From: Hydractinia symbiolongicarpus
Lineage: Eukaryota > Cnidaria > Hydrozoa > Anthoathecata > Hydractiniidae
DNA length: 64,000 nt
Reading direction: 5' to 3'
Assembly (NCBI RefSeq): GCF_029227915.1
Contig: NC_079882.1
Span: forward strand, 31,550,001 to 31,614,000
This document shows, piece after piece, positions 1 through 11,600 of the stretch (position 1 is its first letter; each line of letters opens with the position of its first letter). Below the pieces are notes generated by a model, which was given only the letters and a program-made list of their open reading frames with translations, had not been told where the DNA came from and did no database searches. A program made the position numbers and the translations under genes.

Positions 1-203
1 ACTTTACAGGCCGAGTCCGGGATTTACGGGAAATCGCAGGTTTTCGTCTGCCGGCGATTAATCTTCTTTTATTCAGCGTCTCATCAAAAATGAAAACATT
101 TTTGAAAACTATAAGTCTCATGCGCTTTAGTGGTGAAAAAATAATTTAAAAAATCTTTCTGGAAATGGGTTTACTCACAGGGTACTTTCTTTGTATACAT
201 TCG
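1..203 (+). repeat. Reference monomer (unit 1) with internal landmarks
   Basis: This unit sets the numbering used in this annotation: position 1 is the A of ACTTTACAGG, which reads ACTATACGGG in most copies, and the next unit begins at 204. Positions 1-56 form a GC-rich, CpG-rich head; 57-203 form an AT-rich body. Small palindromes are GCCGGC (50-55) and GTATAC (193-198), and a weak 5-bp dyad has arms GATTT (21-25) and AAATC (31-35). The octamer CGGGAAAT occurs at 27-34 and, in the consensus, again at 159-166; in this copy the second reads CTGGAAAT. Two broad unit types exist. One has ...TTTTGACTATACGGGCCGAG with CTTTTATTCAGCG; the other has ...ATTCGACTATACGGGCCAAG with CTTTCATTAAGCG. They interleave throughout, and mixed forms occur. 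Confidence 0.9.
84..105. other. Inverted repeat (dyad), 9-bp arms and 4-nt loop, present in most monomers
   Basis: The arms TCAAAAATG (84-92) and CATTTTTGA (97-105) are exact reverse complements around the loop AAAA (93-96), so each intact monomer can in principle extrude a small hairpin or cruciform. Most of the roughly 315 units carry the perfect or a one-mismatch form. Recurrent variants are: a loop change to AACA, stem intact, in units from 49 kb rightward; G104 to A, common in the 3-40 kb part; T102 to C, giving CATTTCTGA; and CAAGTTTGA in the right arm, which breaks two pairs. What I see is the symmetry. A role in centromeric chromatin or in recombination is inference. Confidence 0.85.
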
Positions 204-978
204 ACTATACGGGCCAAGCCCGGGATTTACGGGAAATCGCGGGTTTTCGTTTGCCGGCGATTAAACCTCTGTCATTAAGCGTCTCATCAAAAATGAAAAC
301 ATTTTTGAAAACTACAAGTCTCATGCGTTTTAGTGGTGAAAGAAAAATTTAAAAAATCGTTCGGAAATGAGTTTACTCCCTGGGTACTTTCTTTGTATAC
401 ATTCGCCTATACGGGCCAAGCCCGGGATTTACGGGAAATCGCGGGATTTCGTTTGCCGGCGATTAAATTTCTTTTATTCAGCGTCTCATCAAAAATGAAA
501 ACATTTTTGAAAACTACAAGTCTCATGCGTTTTAGTGGTGAAAAAAAAATTTAAAAAATGGTTCGGGAAATGAGTTTACTTCCTGGGTACTTTCTTTGTA
601 TACATTCGTCTATACGAGCCAAGCCCGGGATTTACAGGAAATCGCGGGTTTTCGTTTGCCGGCGATTAAACCTCTGTCATTAAGCGTCTCATCAAAAATG
701 AAAACATTTTTGAAAACTACAAGTCTCATGCGTTTTAGTGGTGAAAAAAAAATTTAAAAAATCGTTCGGGAAATGAGTTTACTCCCTGGGTACTTTTTTT
801 GTATACTTTTGACTTTACAGGCTGAGTCCGGGATTTACGGGAAATCGCAGGTTTTCGTCTGCCGGCGATTAAACTTCTTTTATTCAGCGTCTCATCAAAA
901 ATGAAAACATTTTTGAAAACTATAAGTCTCATGCGTTTTAGTGGTGAAAAAATAATTTAAAAAATCGTTCGGGAAATG

Positions 979-1790
979 AATTTTCTCTCTGGGTACTTTC
1001 TTTGTATACTTTTGACTATACGGGCCGAGTCCGGGGTTTACGGGAAATGGCGGGTTTTCGTTTGCCGGCGATTAAACTCCTTTTATTCAGCGTGTCATAA
1101 AAAATGAAAACATTTTCCAAAACTACAAGTCTCATGGGCTTTAGTGGTGAAATAATAATTTAAAAAATCGTTCGGGAAATGAGTTTACTCCCTGGGTATT
1201 TTCTTTGTATACTTTTGACTATACGGGCCGAGTCTGGGATTTACGGGAAATCGCAGGTTTTCGTTTGCCGGGGATTAAACTTCTTTTATTCAGCGTCTTA
1301 TAAAAAATGAAAACATTTTTGAAAACTACAAGTCTCATGCGTTTTAGTGGTGAAAAAATAATTTAAAAAATCGTTCGGGAAATGAATTTACTCCCTGGGT
1401 ACTTTCTTTGTATACTTTTGACTATACGGGCCGAGTCCGGGGTTTACGGGAAATGGCGGGTTTTCGTTTGCTGGCGATTAAACTCCTTTTATTCAGCGTG
1501 TCATCAAAAATGAAAACATTTTTAAAAACTACAAGTCTCATGGGCTTTAGTGGTGAAATAATAATTTAAAAAATCGTTCGGGAAATGAGTTTACTCCCTG
1601 GGTATTTTCTTTGTATACTTTTGACTATACGGGCCGAGACTGGGATTTACGGGAAATCGCAGGTTTTCGTTTGCCGGCGAATAAACTTCTTTTATTCAGC
1701 GTCTCATAAAAAATGAAAACATTTTTGAAAACTACAAGTCTCATTCGATTTAGTGGTGAAAAGATAATTTAAAAAATCGTTCTGGAAATG
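979..1790 (+). repeat. Dimer duplication (2 x 406 bp)
   Basis: Two consecutive dimers match at an offset of 406 bp, exactly two monomers. The diagnostic GGGGTTTACGGGAAATGGCGG head lies near 1033 and again near 1439. The linked CTCATGGGCTTTAGTGGTGAAA unit with TGGGTATTTTC lies near 1131 and 1537. This is the shortest higher-order period seen in the window. Unequal crossover inside the array is the simplest explanation. Confidence 0.75.
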
Positions 1791-2764
1791 AGTTTACTCA
1801 CAGGGTATTTTCTTTGTATACACTCGACTATACGGGACAAGCCGGGATTTACGGGAAATCGCGGGTGTTCGTTTGCCGGCGCTTAAACCTCTTTCATTAA
1901 GCGTCTCATTAAAAATGAAAACATTTTTGAAAACTACAAGTCTCATTCGTTCTAGTAGTGCAGAAATAATTTGAAAAGTCGTTCGGGAAATCAGTTTACT
2001 CCATGGGTACTTTCTTTATATACATTCAACTACACGGGCCAAGCCCGGGACTTACGGGAAATCGCGGGTTTTCGTTTGCCGGCAATTAAACTTCTTTTAT
2101 TCAGCGTCTCATCAAAAATGAAAACATTTTTGAAAACTACAAGTCTCATGCGTTTTAGTGGTCAAAAAAATAATCTAAAAAATCGCTCAGGAAATAAGTT
2201 TACTCCCTGGGTACTTTCTTTGTATACTTTTGACTATACGGGCCAAGCCCGGGATTTACGGGAAATCGCGGGTTTTCGTTTGCCGGCGATTAAACTTCTT
2301 TTATTCAGCGTCTCATCAAAAATGAAAACATTTTTGAAAACTACAAGTCTTATGCGTTTTAGTGGTGAAAAAATAATTTAAAAAATCGTTCTGGAAATGA
2401 GTTTACTCACAGGGTACTTTCTTTGTATACATTCGACTATACGGGCCAAGCCTGGGATTTACGGGAAATCGCGGGTTTTCGTTTGCCGGCGATTAAACCT
2501 CTTTGATTAAGCGTCTCATCAAAAATGAAAACATTTTTGAAAACTACAAGTTTCATGCATTTTAGTGGTGAAAAAAAATTTAAAAAATCGTTCGGGAAAT
2601 GAGTTTACTCCCTGGGTACTTTCTTTGTATACTTTTGACTATACGGGCCAAGCCCGGGATTTACGGGAAATCGCGGGTTTTCGTTTGCCGGCGATTAAAC
2701 TTCTTTTGTTCAGTGTCTCATCAAAAATGAAAGCATTTTTGAAAACTACAAGTCTCATGCGTTT
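1791..2764 (+). repeat. Monomers with the longest read-through frame
   Basis: About five units. The open frame at 1971-2381 (+, 136 codons) is the longest in the window and spans two units. It exists because an indel and a T-to-C change (ATAATCTAAAA) remove the usual TAA and shift frame. Its product repeats the same roughly 65-residue peptide twice, as expected from translating tandem DNA. I regard it as fortuitous and non-coding. Confidence 0.8.
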
Positions 2765-4995
2765 TAGTGGTGAAAAGATAATTTAAAAAATCGTTTTGGA
2801 AATAAGTTAACTCACAGGGTACTTTCTTTGTATACATTCGACTATACGGGCCAACCCCGGGATTTACGGGAAATCGCGGGTTTTCGTTTGCCGGCGATTA
2901 AACCACTTTCATTAAGCGTCTCATCCAAAAAGAAAACATTTCTGAAAACTACAAGTCTCATGCGTTTTAGTGGTGAAAAAATAATATAAAAAATCGTTCG
3001 GGAATTGAGTTTACTCCCTGGGTACTTTCTTTGTATACTTTTGACTATACGGGCCGAGTCCGGGATTTACGGGAAGTCGCGGGTTTTCGTTTGTCGGCGA
3101 TTAAACTTCTTTTATACAGCGTCTCATCAAAAATAAAAACATTTTTAAAAACTACAAGTCTTATGGGCTTTAGTGGTGAAATAATAATTTAAAAAATCGT
3201 TCGGGAAATGAGTTTACACCCTGGGTACTTTCTTTGTATACATTCGACTATACGGCCGACTCCGGGATTTATGGGAAATCGCAGGTTTTCGTTTGCCGGT
3301 GATTAAACTTCTTTTATTCAGCGTCTCATCGAAAATGAAAACATTTTTGAAAACTACAAGTCTCATGCGTTTTAGTGGTGAAAAAATAATTTAAAAAATC
3401 GTTCGGGAAATGAGTTTACTCCCTGGGTACTTTCTTTGTATACTTTTGACTATACGGGCCGAGTCCGGGGTTTACGGGAAATGGCGGGTTTTCGTTTGCC
3501 GGCGATTAAACTTCTTTTATTCAGCGTCTCATCAAAAATGAAAACCTTTTTGAAAACTACAAGTCTCATGCGTTTTAGTGGTGAAATAATAATTTAAAAA
3601 ATCGTTCGGGAAATGAGTTTACACCATGGGTACTTTCTTTGTATACTTTTGACTATACGGGCCGACTCCGGGATTTACGGGAAATCGCAGGTTTTCGTTT
3701 GCCGGTGATTAAACTTCTTTTATTCAGCGTCTCATCGAAAATGAAAACATTTTTGAAAACTACAAGTCTCATGCGTTTTAGTGGTGAAAAAATAATTTAA
3801 AAAATCGTTCGGGAAATGAGTTTACTCCCTGGGTACTTTCTTTGTATACTTTTGACTATACGGGCCGAGTCCGGGGTTTACGGGAAATGGCGGGTTTTCG
3901 TTTGCCGGCGATTAAACTTCTTTTATTCAGCGTCTCATCAAAAATGAAAACATTTTTGAAAACTACAAGTCTTATGCGTTTTAGTGGTGAAAAAATAATT
4001 TAAAAAATCTTTCTGGAAATGAGTTTACTCACAGGGTACTTTCTTTGTATGCATTCAACTATACGGGCCAAGCCCGGGATTTACGGGAAATCGCGGGTTT
4101 TCGTTTGCCGGCGATTAAACCTCTGTCATTAAGCGTCTCATCAAAAATGAAAACATTTTTGAAAACTACAAGTCTTATGCGTTTTAGTGGTGAAAAAAAA
4201 ATTTAAAAAATCGTTCGGGAAATGAGTTTACTCCCTGGGTACTTTCTTTGTATACATTCGCCTATACGGGCCAAGCCCGGGATTTACGGGAAATCGCGGG
4301 ATTTCGTTTGCCGGCGATTAAACTTCTTTTATTCAGCGTCTCATCAAAAATGAAAACATTTTCGGAAACTACAAGTCTCATGCGTTTTAGTGGTGAAAAA
4401 AAAATTTAAAGAATCGTTCGGGAAATGAGTTTACTCCATGGGTACTTTCTTTGTATACATTCGCCTATACGGGCCAAGCCGGGATTTACGGGAAATCGCA
4501 GGTTTTCGTTTGCCGGCGATTAAACTTCTTTTATTCAGCGCCTCATCAAAAATGAAAACATTTTTGAAAACTACAAGTCTCATGTGTTTTAGTGATGGCA
4601 AAAATAATTTAAAAAAGCGTTCGGGAAATGAGTTTACTCCCTGGGTACTTTCTTTGTATACTTTTGACTATCCGGGCCGAGTCCGGGATTTAAGGGAAGT
4701 CGCGGGTTTCCATTTGCCGGCGATTAAACTTCTTTTATTCAGCGTCTAATCAAAAATGAAAACATTTTTAAAAACTACAAGTCTCATGTGTTTTAGTGAT
4801 GGCAAAAATAATTTAAAAGAGCGTTCGGGAAATGAGTTTACTCCCTGGGTACTTTCTTTGTATACTTTTGACTATCCGGGCCGAGTCCGGGATTTAGGGG
4901 AAGTCGTGGGTTTCCATTTGACGGCGATTAAACTTCTTATTCAGCGTCTAATCAAAAATGAAAACATTTTTAAAAACTACAAGTCTCATGGGCTT
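2765..4995 (+). repeat. Higher-order block A, copy 1 (11-mer, about 2,231 bp)
   Basis: This block recurs immediately downstream at an offset of about 2,231 bp. It starts in the unit containing GGAAATAAGTTAACTCAC (the AATAAGTTAA at 2801 matches 5032) and ends with two consecutive units carrying TTTTAGTGATGGCAAAAA. Shared rare variants include TTTGTCGGCG, TTTTATACAGCG, GCCGGTGATT and the CCATGGGTAC unit at 3626, which matches 5858. The offset is 11 monomers minus 2 bp. The boundary lies within TTAGTGGTGAAAAGATAATT, where both copies are identical. Confidence 0.85.
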
Positions 4996-7430
4996 TAGTG
5001 GTGAAAAGATAATTTAAAAAATCGTTTTGGAAATAAGTTAACTCACAGGGTACTTTCTTTGTATACATTCGACTATACGGGCCAACCCCGGGATTTACGG
5101 GAAATCGCAGGTTTTCATTTGCCGGCGATTAAACCACTTTCATTAAGCGTCTCATCAAAAAAGAAAACATTTCTAAAAACTACAAGTCTCATGCGTTTTA
5201 GTGGTGAAAAAATAATATAAAAAATCGTTCGGGAATTGAGTTTACTCCCTGGGTACTTTCTTTGTATACTTTTGACTATACGGGCCGAGTCCGGGATTTA
5301 CGGGAAGTCGCGGGTTTTCGTTTGTCGGCGATTAAACTTCTTTTATACAGCGTCTCATCAAAAATAAAAACATTTTTAAAAACTACAAGTCTTATGGGCT
5401 TTAGTGGTGAAATAATAATTTAAAAAATCGTTCGGGAAATGAGTTTACACCCTGGGTACTTTCTTTGTATACTTTTGACTATACAGGCCGACTCCGGGAT
5501 TTATGGGAAATCGCAGGTTTTCGTTTGCCGGTGATTAAACTTCTTTTATTCAGCGTCTCATCGAAAATGAAAACATTTTTGAAAACTACAAGTCTCATGC
5601 GTTTTAGTGGTGAAAAAATAATTTAAAAAATCGTTCGGGAAATGAGTTTACTCCCTGGGTACTTTTTTTGTATACTTTTGACTATACGGGCCGAGTCCGG
5701 GGTTTACGGGAAATGGCGGGTTTTCGTTTGCCGGCGATTAAACTTCTTTTATTCAGCGTCTCATCAAAAATGAAAACCTTTTTGAAAACTACAAGTCTCA
5801 TGCGTTTTAGTGGTGAAATAATAATTTAAAAAATCGTTCGGGAAATGAGTTTACACCATGGGTACTTTCTTTGTATACTTTTGACTATACGGGCCGACTC
5901 CGGGATTTACGGGAAATCGCACGTTTTCGTTTGCCGGTGATTAAACTTCTTTTATTCAGCGTCTCATCGAAAATGAAAACATTTTTGAAAACTACAAGTC
6001 TCATGCGTTTTAGTGGTGAAAAAATAATTTAAAAAATCGTTCGGGAAATGAGTTTACTCCCTGGGTACTTTCTTTGTATACTTTTGACTATACGGGCCGA
6101 GTCCGGGGTTTTCGGGAAATGGCGGGTTTTCGTTTGCCGGCGATTAAACTTCTTTTATTCAGCGTCTCATCAAAAATGAAGACATTTTTGAAAACTACAA
6201 GTCTTATGCGTTTTAGTGGTGAAAAAATAATTTAAAAAATCTTTCTGGAAATGAGTTTACTCACAGGGTACTTTCTTTGTATACATTCAACTATACGGGC
6301 CAAGCCCGGGATTTACGGGAAATCGCGGGTTTTCGTTTGCCGGCTATTAAACCTCTGTCATTAAGCGTCTCATCAAAAATGAAAACATTTTTGAAAACTA
6401 CAAGTCTTATGCGTTTTAGTGGTGAAAAAAAAATTTAAAAAATCGTTCGGGAAATGAGTTTACTCCCTGGGTACTTTCTTTGTATACATTCGCCTATACG
6501 GGCCAAGCCCGGGATTTACAGGAAATCGCGGGATTTCGTTTGCCGGCGATTAAACTTCTTTTATTCAGCGTCTCATCAAAAATGAAAACATTTTCGGAAA
6601 CTACAAGTCTCATGCGTTTTAGTGGTGAAAAAAAAATTTAAAGAATCGTTCGGGAAATGAGTTTACTCCATGGGTACTTTCTTTGTATACATTCGCCTAT
6701 ACGGGCCAAGCCCGGGATTTACAGGAAATCGCGGGTTTTCGTTTGCCGGCGATTAAACCTCTGTCATTACGCGTCTCATCAAAAATGAAAACATTTTTGA
6801 AAACTACAAGTCTCATGCGTTTTAGTGGTGAAAAAAAAAATTAAAAAATCGTTCGGGAAATGAGTTTACTCCCTGGGTACTTACTTTGTATACATTCGCC
6901 TATACGGGCCAAGCCGGGATTTACGGGAAATCGCAGGTTTTCATTTGCCGGCGATTAAACTTCTTTTATTCAGCGCCTCATCAAAAATGAAAACATTTTT
7001 CAAAACTACAAGTCTCATGTGTTTTAGTGATGGCAAAAATAATTTAAAAAAGCGTTCGGGAAATGAGTTTACTCCCTGGGTACTTTCTTTGTATACTTTT
7101 GACTATCCGGGCCGAGTCCGGGATTTAAGGGAAGTCGCGGGTTTCCATTTGCCGGCGATTAAACTTCTTTTATTCAGCGTCTAATCAAAAATGAAAACAT
7201 TTTTAAAAACTACAAGTCTCATGTGTTTTAGTGATGGCAAAAATAATTTAAAAAAGCGTTCGGGAAATGAGTTTACTCCCTGGGTACTTTCTTTGTATAC
7301 TTTTGACTATCCGGGCCGAGTCCGGGATTTAGGGGAAGTCGTGGGTTTCCATTTGCCGGCGATTAAACTTCTTATTCAGCGTCTAATCAAAAATGAAAAC
7401 ATTTTTAAAAACTACAAGTCTCATGGGCTT
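4996..7430 (+). repeat. Higher-order block A, copy 2 (12-mer, about 2,435 bp)
   Basis: Tandem copy of the preceding block. It follows copy 1 unit by unit until about 6,670. One extra monomer, marked by CTCTGTCATTACGCG, is then present before the alignment resumes; the frame at 4756-4998 matches 7191-7433 at an offset of 2,435 bp, or 12 units. The insertion resembles a neighbouring unit at 7,440-7,640, so gene conversion or a second unequal exchange is likely. Confidence 0.85.
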
Positions 7431-8640
7431 TAGTGGTGAAAAAATAATTTAAAAAATCGTTCGGAAAATGAGTTTACTCCCAGGGTACTTTCTTTGTATA
7501 CATTCGCCTATACGGGCCAAGCCCGGGATTTACAGGAAATCGCGGGTTTTCGTTTGCCGGCGATTAAACCTCTGTCATTACGCGTCTCATCAAAAATGAA
7601 AACATTTTTGAAAACTACAAGTCTCATGCGTTTTAGTGGTGAAAAAATAATTCAAAAAATCGTTCGGGAAATGAGTTTACTCCCTGGGTACTTTCTTCGT
7701 ATACTTTTGACTATACGGGCCGAGTCCGGGATTTACAGGAAATCGCAGGTTTTCGTTTGCCGGCGATTAAACTTCTTTTATTCAGCGCCTCATCAAAAAT
7801 GAAAACATTTTTGAAAACTACAAGTCTCATGTGTTTTAGTGATGGCAAAAATAATTTAAAAAAGCGTTCGGGAAATGAGTTTACTCCCTGGGTACTTTCT
7901 TTGTATACTTTTGACTATCCGGGCCGAGTCCGGGATTTAAGGGAAGTCGCGGGTTTCCATTTGCCGGCGATTAAACTTCTTTTATTCAGCGTCTAATCAA
8001 AAATGAAAACATTTTTAAAAACTACAAGTCTCATGGGCTTTAGTGGTGAAATAATAATTTAAAAAATCGTTCGGAAAATGAGTTTACTCCCAGGGTACTT
8101 TCTTTCTATACTTTTGACTATACGGGCCGAGTCCGGGATTTACGGGAAATCGCGGGATTTCGTTTGCCGGCGATTAAACCTCTTTCATTAGGCGTCTCAT
8201 CAAAAATGAAAACATTTTTGAAAACTGCAAGTCTCATGCGTTTTAGTGGTGAAAAAATGATTTAAAAAATCGTTTTGGAAATGAGTTTACTCACAGGGTA
8301 CTTTCTTTGTATACTTTTGACTTTACAGGCCGAGTCCGGGATTTACGGGAAATCGCAGGTTTTCGTTTGCCGGCGATTAAACCTCTTTTATTCAGCGTCT
8401 CATCAAATATGAAAACAAGTTTGAAGACTACAAGTCTCATGCGTTTTAGTGGTGAAAAAATAATTTAAAAAGTCGTTCGGGAATTGAGTTTACTCCCTGG
8501 GTACTTTCTTTGTATACTTTTCACTATACGGGCCAAGCCCGGGATTTACGCGAAATCGCGGGTTTTCGTTTGCGGGCGATTAAACTTCTTTTATTCAGCG
8601 TCTCATCAAAAATTAAAACATTTTTGAAAACTACAAGTCT
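7431..8640 (+). repeat. Transitional monomers between block A and the next related blocks
   Basis: About six units. The TTTTAGTGATGGCAAAAA unit seen at 6945-7184 recurs at 7757-7996, an offset of 812 bp or exactly four monomers. It is preceded by a unit with ATAATTCAAAAAATC, in which loss of the TAA lets a 102-codon frame run through (7494-7802). No sequence other than satellite is present. Confidence 0.75.
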
Positions 8641-11600
8641 CATGCGTTTTAGTGGTGAAATAATAATTTAAAAATCGTTCGGGAAATGAGTTTACACCAT
8701 GGGTACTTTCTTTGTATACTTTTGACTATACGGGCCGACTCCGGGATTTACGGGAAATCGCAGGTTTTCGTTTGCCGGTGATTAAACTTCTTTTATTCAG
8801 CGTCTCATCGAAAATGAAAACATTTTTGAAAACTACAATTCTCATGCGTTTTAGTGGTGAAAAAATAATTTAAAAAATCGTTCGGGAAATGAGTTTACTC
8901 CCTGGGTACTTTCTTTGTATACTTTTGACTATACGGGCCGAGTCCGGGGTTTACGGGAAATGGCGGGTTTTCGTTTGCCGGCGATTAAACTTCTTTTATT
9001 CAGCGTCTCATCAAAAATGAAAACATTTTTGAAAACTACAAGTCTTATGCGTTTTAGTCGTGAAAAAATAATTTAAAAAATCTTTCTGGAAATGAGTTTA
9101 CTCACAGGGTACTTTCTTTGTATACATTCGACTATACGGGCCAAGCCCGGGATTTACAGGAAATCGCGGGTTTTCGTTTGCCGGCGATTAAACCTCTGTC
9201 ATTAAGCGTCTCATCAAAAATGAAAACATTTTTGAAAACTACAAGTCTTATGCGTTTTAGTGGTGAAAAAAAAATTTAAAAAATCGTTCGGGAAATGAGT
9301 TTACTCCCTGGGTACTTTCTTTGTATACATTCGCCTATACGGGCCAAGCCCGGGATTTACGGGAAATCGCGGGATTTCGTTTGCCGGCGATTAAACTTCT
9401 TTTATTCAGCGTCTCATCAAAAATGAAAACATTTTTGGAAACTACAAGTCTCATGCGTTTTAGTGGTGAAAAAAAAATTTAAAGAATCGTTCGGGAAATG
9501 AGTTTACTCCCTGGGTACTTTCTTTGTATACATTCGCCTATACGGGCCAAGCCCGGGATTTACAGGAAATCGCGGGTTTTCGTTTGCCGGCGATTAAACC
9601 TCTGTCATTAGGCGTCTCATCAAAAATAAAAACATTTTTGAAAACTACAAGTCTCATGCGTTTTAGTGGTGAAAAAAAAATTAAAAAATCGTTCGGGAAA
9701 TGACTTTACTCCCTGGGTACTTTCTTTGTATACATTCGCCTATACGGGCCAAGCCGGGATTTACGGGAAATCGTGGGATTTCGTTTGCCGGCGATTAAAC
9801 TTCTTTTATTCAGCGCCTCATCAAAAATGAAAACATTTTTGAAAACTACAAGTCTCATGTGTTTTAGTGATGGAAAAAATAATTTAAAAAAGCGTTCGGG
9901 AAATGAGTTTACTCCCTGGGTACTTTCTTTGTATACTTTTGACTATCCGGGCGGAGTCCGGGATTTAAGGGAAGTCGCGGGTTTCCATTTGCCGGCGATT
10001 AAACTTCTTTTATTCAGCGTCTAATCAAAAATGAAAACATTTTTGAAAACTGCAAGTCTCATGCGTTTTGGTGGTGAAAAAATAATTTAAAAAATCGTTT
10101 TGGAAATGAGTTTACTCACAGGGTACTTTCTTTGTATACTTTTGACTTTACAGGCCGAGTCCGGGATTTACGGGAAATCGCAGGTTTTCGTTTGGCGGCG
10201 ATTAAACCTCTTTTATTCAGCGTCTCATCAAATATGAAAACAAGTTTGAAGACTACAAGTCTCATGCGTTTTAGTGGTGAAAAAATAATTTAAAAAGTCG
10301 TTCGGGAATTGAGTTTACTCCCTGGGTACTTTCTTTGTATACTTTTCACTATACGGGCCAAGCCCGGGATTTACGGGAAATCGCGGGATTTCGTTTGCCG
10401 GCGATTAAACCTCTTTCATTAGGCGTCTCATCAAAAGTGAAAACATTTTTGAAAACTGCAAGTCTCATGCGTTTTAGTGGTGAAAAAATAATTTAAAAAA
10501 TCGTTTTGGAAATGAGTTTACTCACAGGGTACTTTCTTTGTATACTTTTGACTTTACAGGCCGAGTCCGGGATTTACGGGAAATCGCAGGTTTTCGTTTG
10601 CCGGCGATTAAACCTCTTTTATTCAGCGTCTCATCAAATATGAAAACAAGTTTGAAGACTACAAGTCTCATGCGCTTTAGTGGTGAAAAAATAATTTAAA
10701 AAGTCGTTCGGGAATTGAGTTTACTCCCTGGGTACTTTTTTTGTATACTTTTCACTATACGGGCCAAGCCCGGGATTTACGCGAAATCGCGGGTTTTCGT
10801 TTGCGGGCGATTAAACTTCTTTTATTCAGCGTCTCATCAAAAATTAAAACATTTTTGAAAACTACAAGTCTCATGCGTTTTAGTGGTGAAATAATAATTT
10901 AAAAAATCGTTCGGGAAATGAGTTTACACCATGGGTACTTTCTTTGTATACTTTTGACTATACGGGCCGACTCCGGGATTTACGGGAAATCGCAGGTTTT
11001 CGTTTGCCGGTGATTAAACTTCTTTTATTCAGCGTCTCATCGAAAATGAAAACATTTTTGAAAACTACAATTCTCATGCGTTTTAGTGGTGAAAAAATAA
11101 TTTAAAAAATCGTTCGGGAAATGAGTTTACTCCCTGGGTACTTTCTTTGTATACTTTTGACTATACGTGCCGAGTCCGGGGTTTACGGGAAATGGCGGGT
11201 TTTCGTTTGCCGGCGATTAAACTTCTTTTATTCAGCGTCTCATCAAAAATAAAAAACATTTTTGAAAACTACAAGTCTTATGCGTTTTAGTGGTGAAAAA
11301 AAAATTTAAAAAATCGTTCGGGAAATGAGTTTACTCCCTGGGTACTTTCTTTGTATACATTCGCCTATACGGTCCAAGCCCGGGATTTACGGGAAATCGC
11401 GGGATTTCGTTTGCCGGCGATTAAACTTCTTTTATTCAGCGTCTCATCAAAAATGAAAACATTTTTGGAAACTACAAGTCTCATGCGTTTTAGTGGTGAA
11501 AAAAAAATTTAAAGAATCGTTCGGGAAATGAGTTTACTCCCTGGGTACTTTCTTTGTATACATTCGCCTATACGGGCCAAGCCGGGATTTACGGGAAATC

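Larger units (their letters stand above)
1..978 (+). repeat. Left-edge monomers without clear higher-order order
   Basis: About five units of mixed type. Some carry CTCTGTCATTAAGCG and an AAAAAAAAATTTAAAA body. Others carry CTTCTTTTATTCAGCG. The unit beginning near 204 is one base short because the next unit reads GTTCGGAAATG rather than GTTCGGGAAATG. I see no block repeated at a fixed offset here. Nothing but satellite is present; open frames at 333-554 (+) and 735-932 (-) are monomer translations. Confidence 0.85.

Noticed and set aside
26-35. E2F-like core on the minus strand (TTTCCCG)
   Set aside because: The core match is short and lacks the usual full TTTSSCGC form, since it continues TTTCCCGT. 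It recurs only because the monomer recurs and there is no gene to regulate.
155-162. Pol III B-box or tRNA-like element (GTTCGGG)
   Set aside because: Only GTTCG fits. There is no A box at suitable distance, no cloverleaf and no flanking acceptor stem.
187-212. Bacterial-type promoter resemblance (TTGACT with nearby TATAC)
   Set aside because: The words occur once per monomer as part of the repeat, with wrong spacing (they overlap or adjoin) and no downstream gene. The context is a eukaryotic satellite.
735-932. Inverted monomers suggested by minus-strand frames
   Set aside because: Reading the plus strand at each such place shows the monomer in its normal orientation. The minus-strand frames are just its complement.
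1971-2381. Longest open reading frame (136 codons) and the many 60- to 102-codon frames on both strands as possible genes
   Set aside because: All are translations of the same 203-bp repeat in different frames and strands. They lack any recognisable domain, and the sequence translates near-identical peptides over and over. The monomer length is not a multiple of three, so no frame can stay open along the array.
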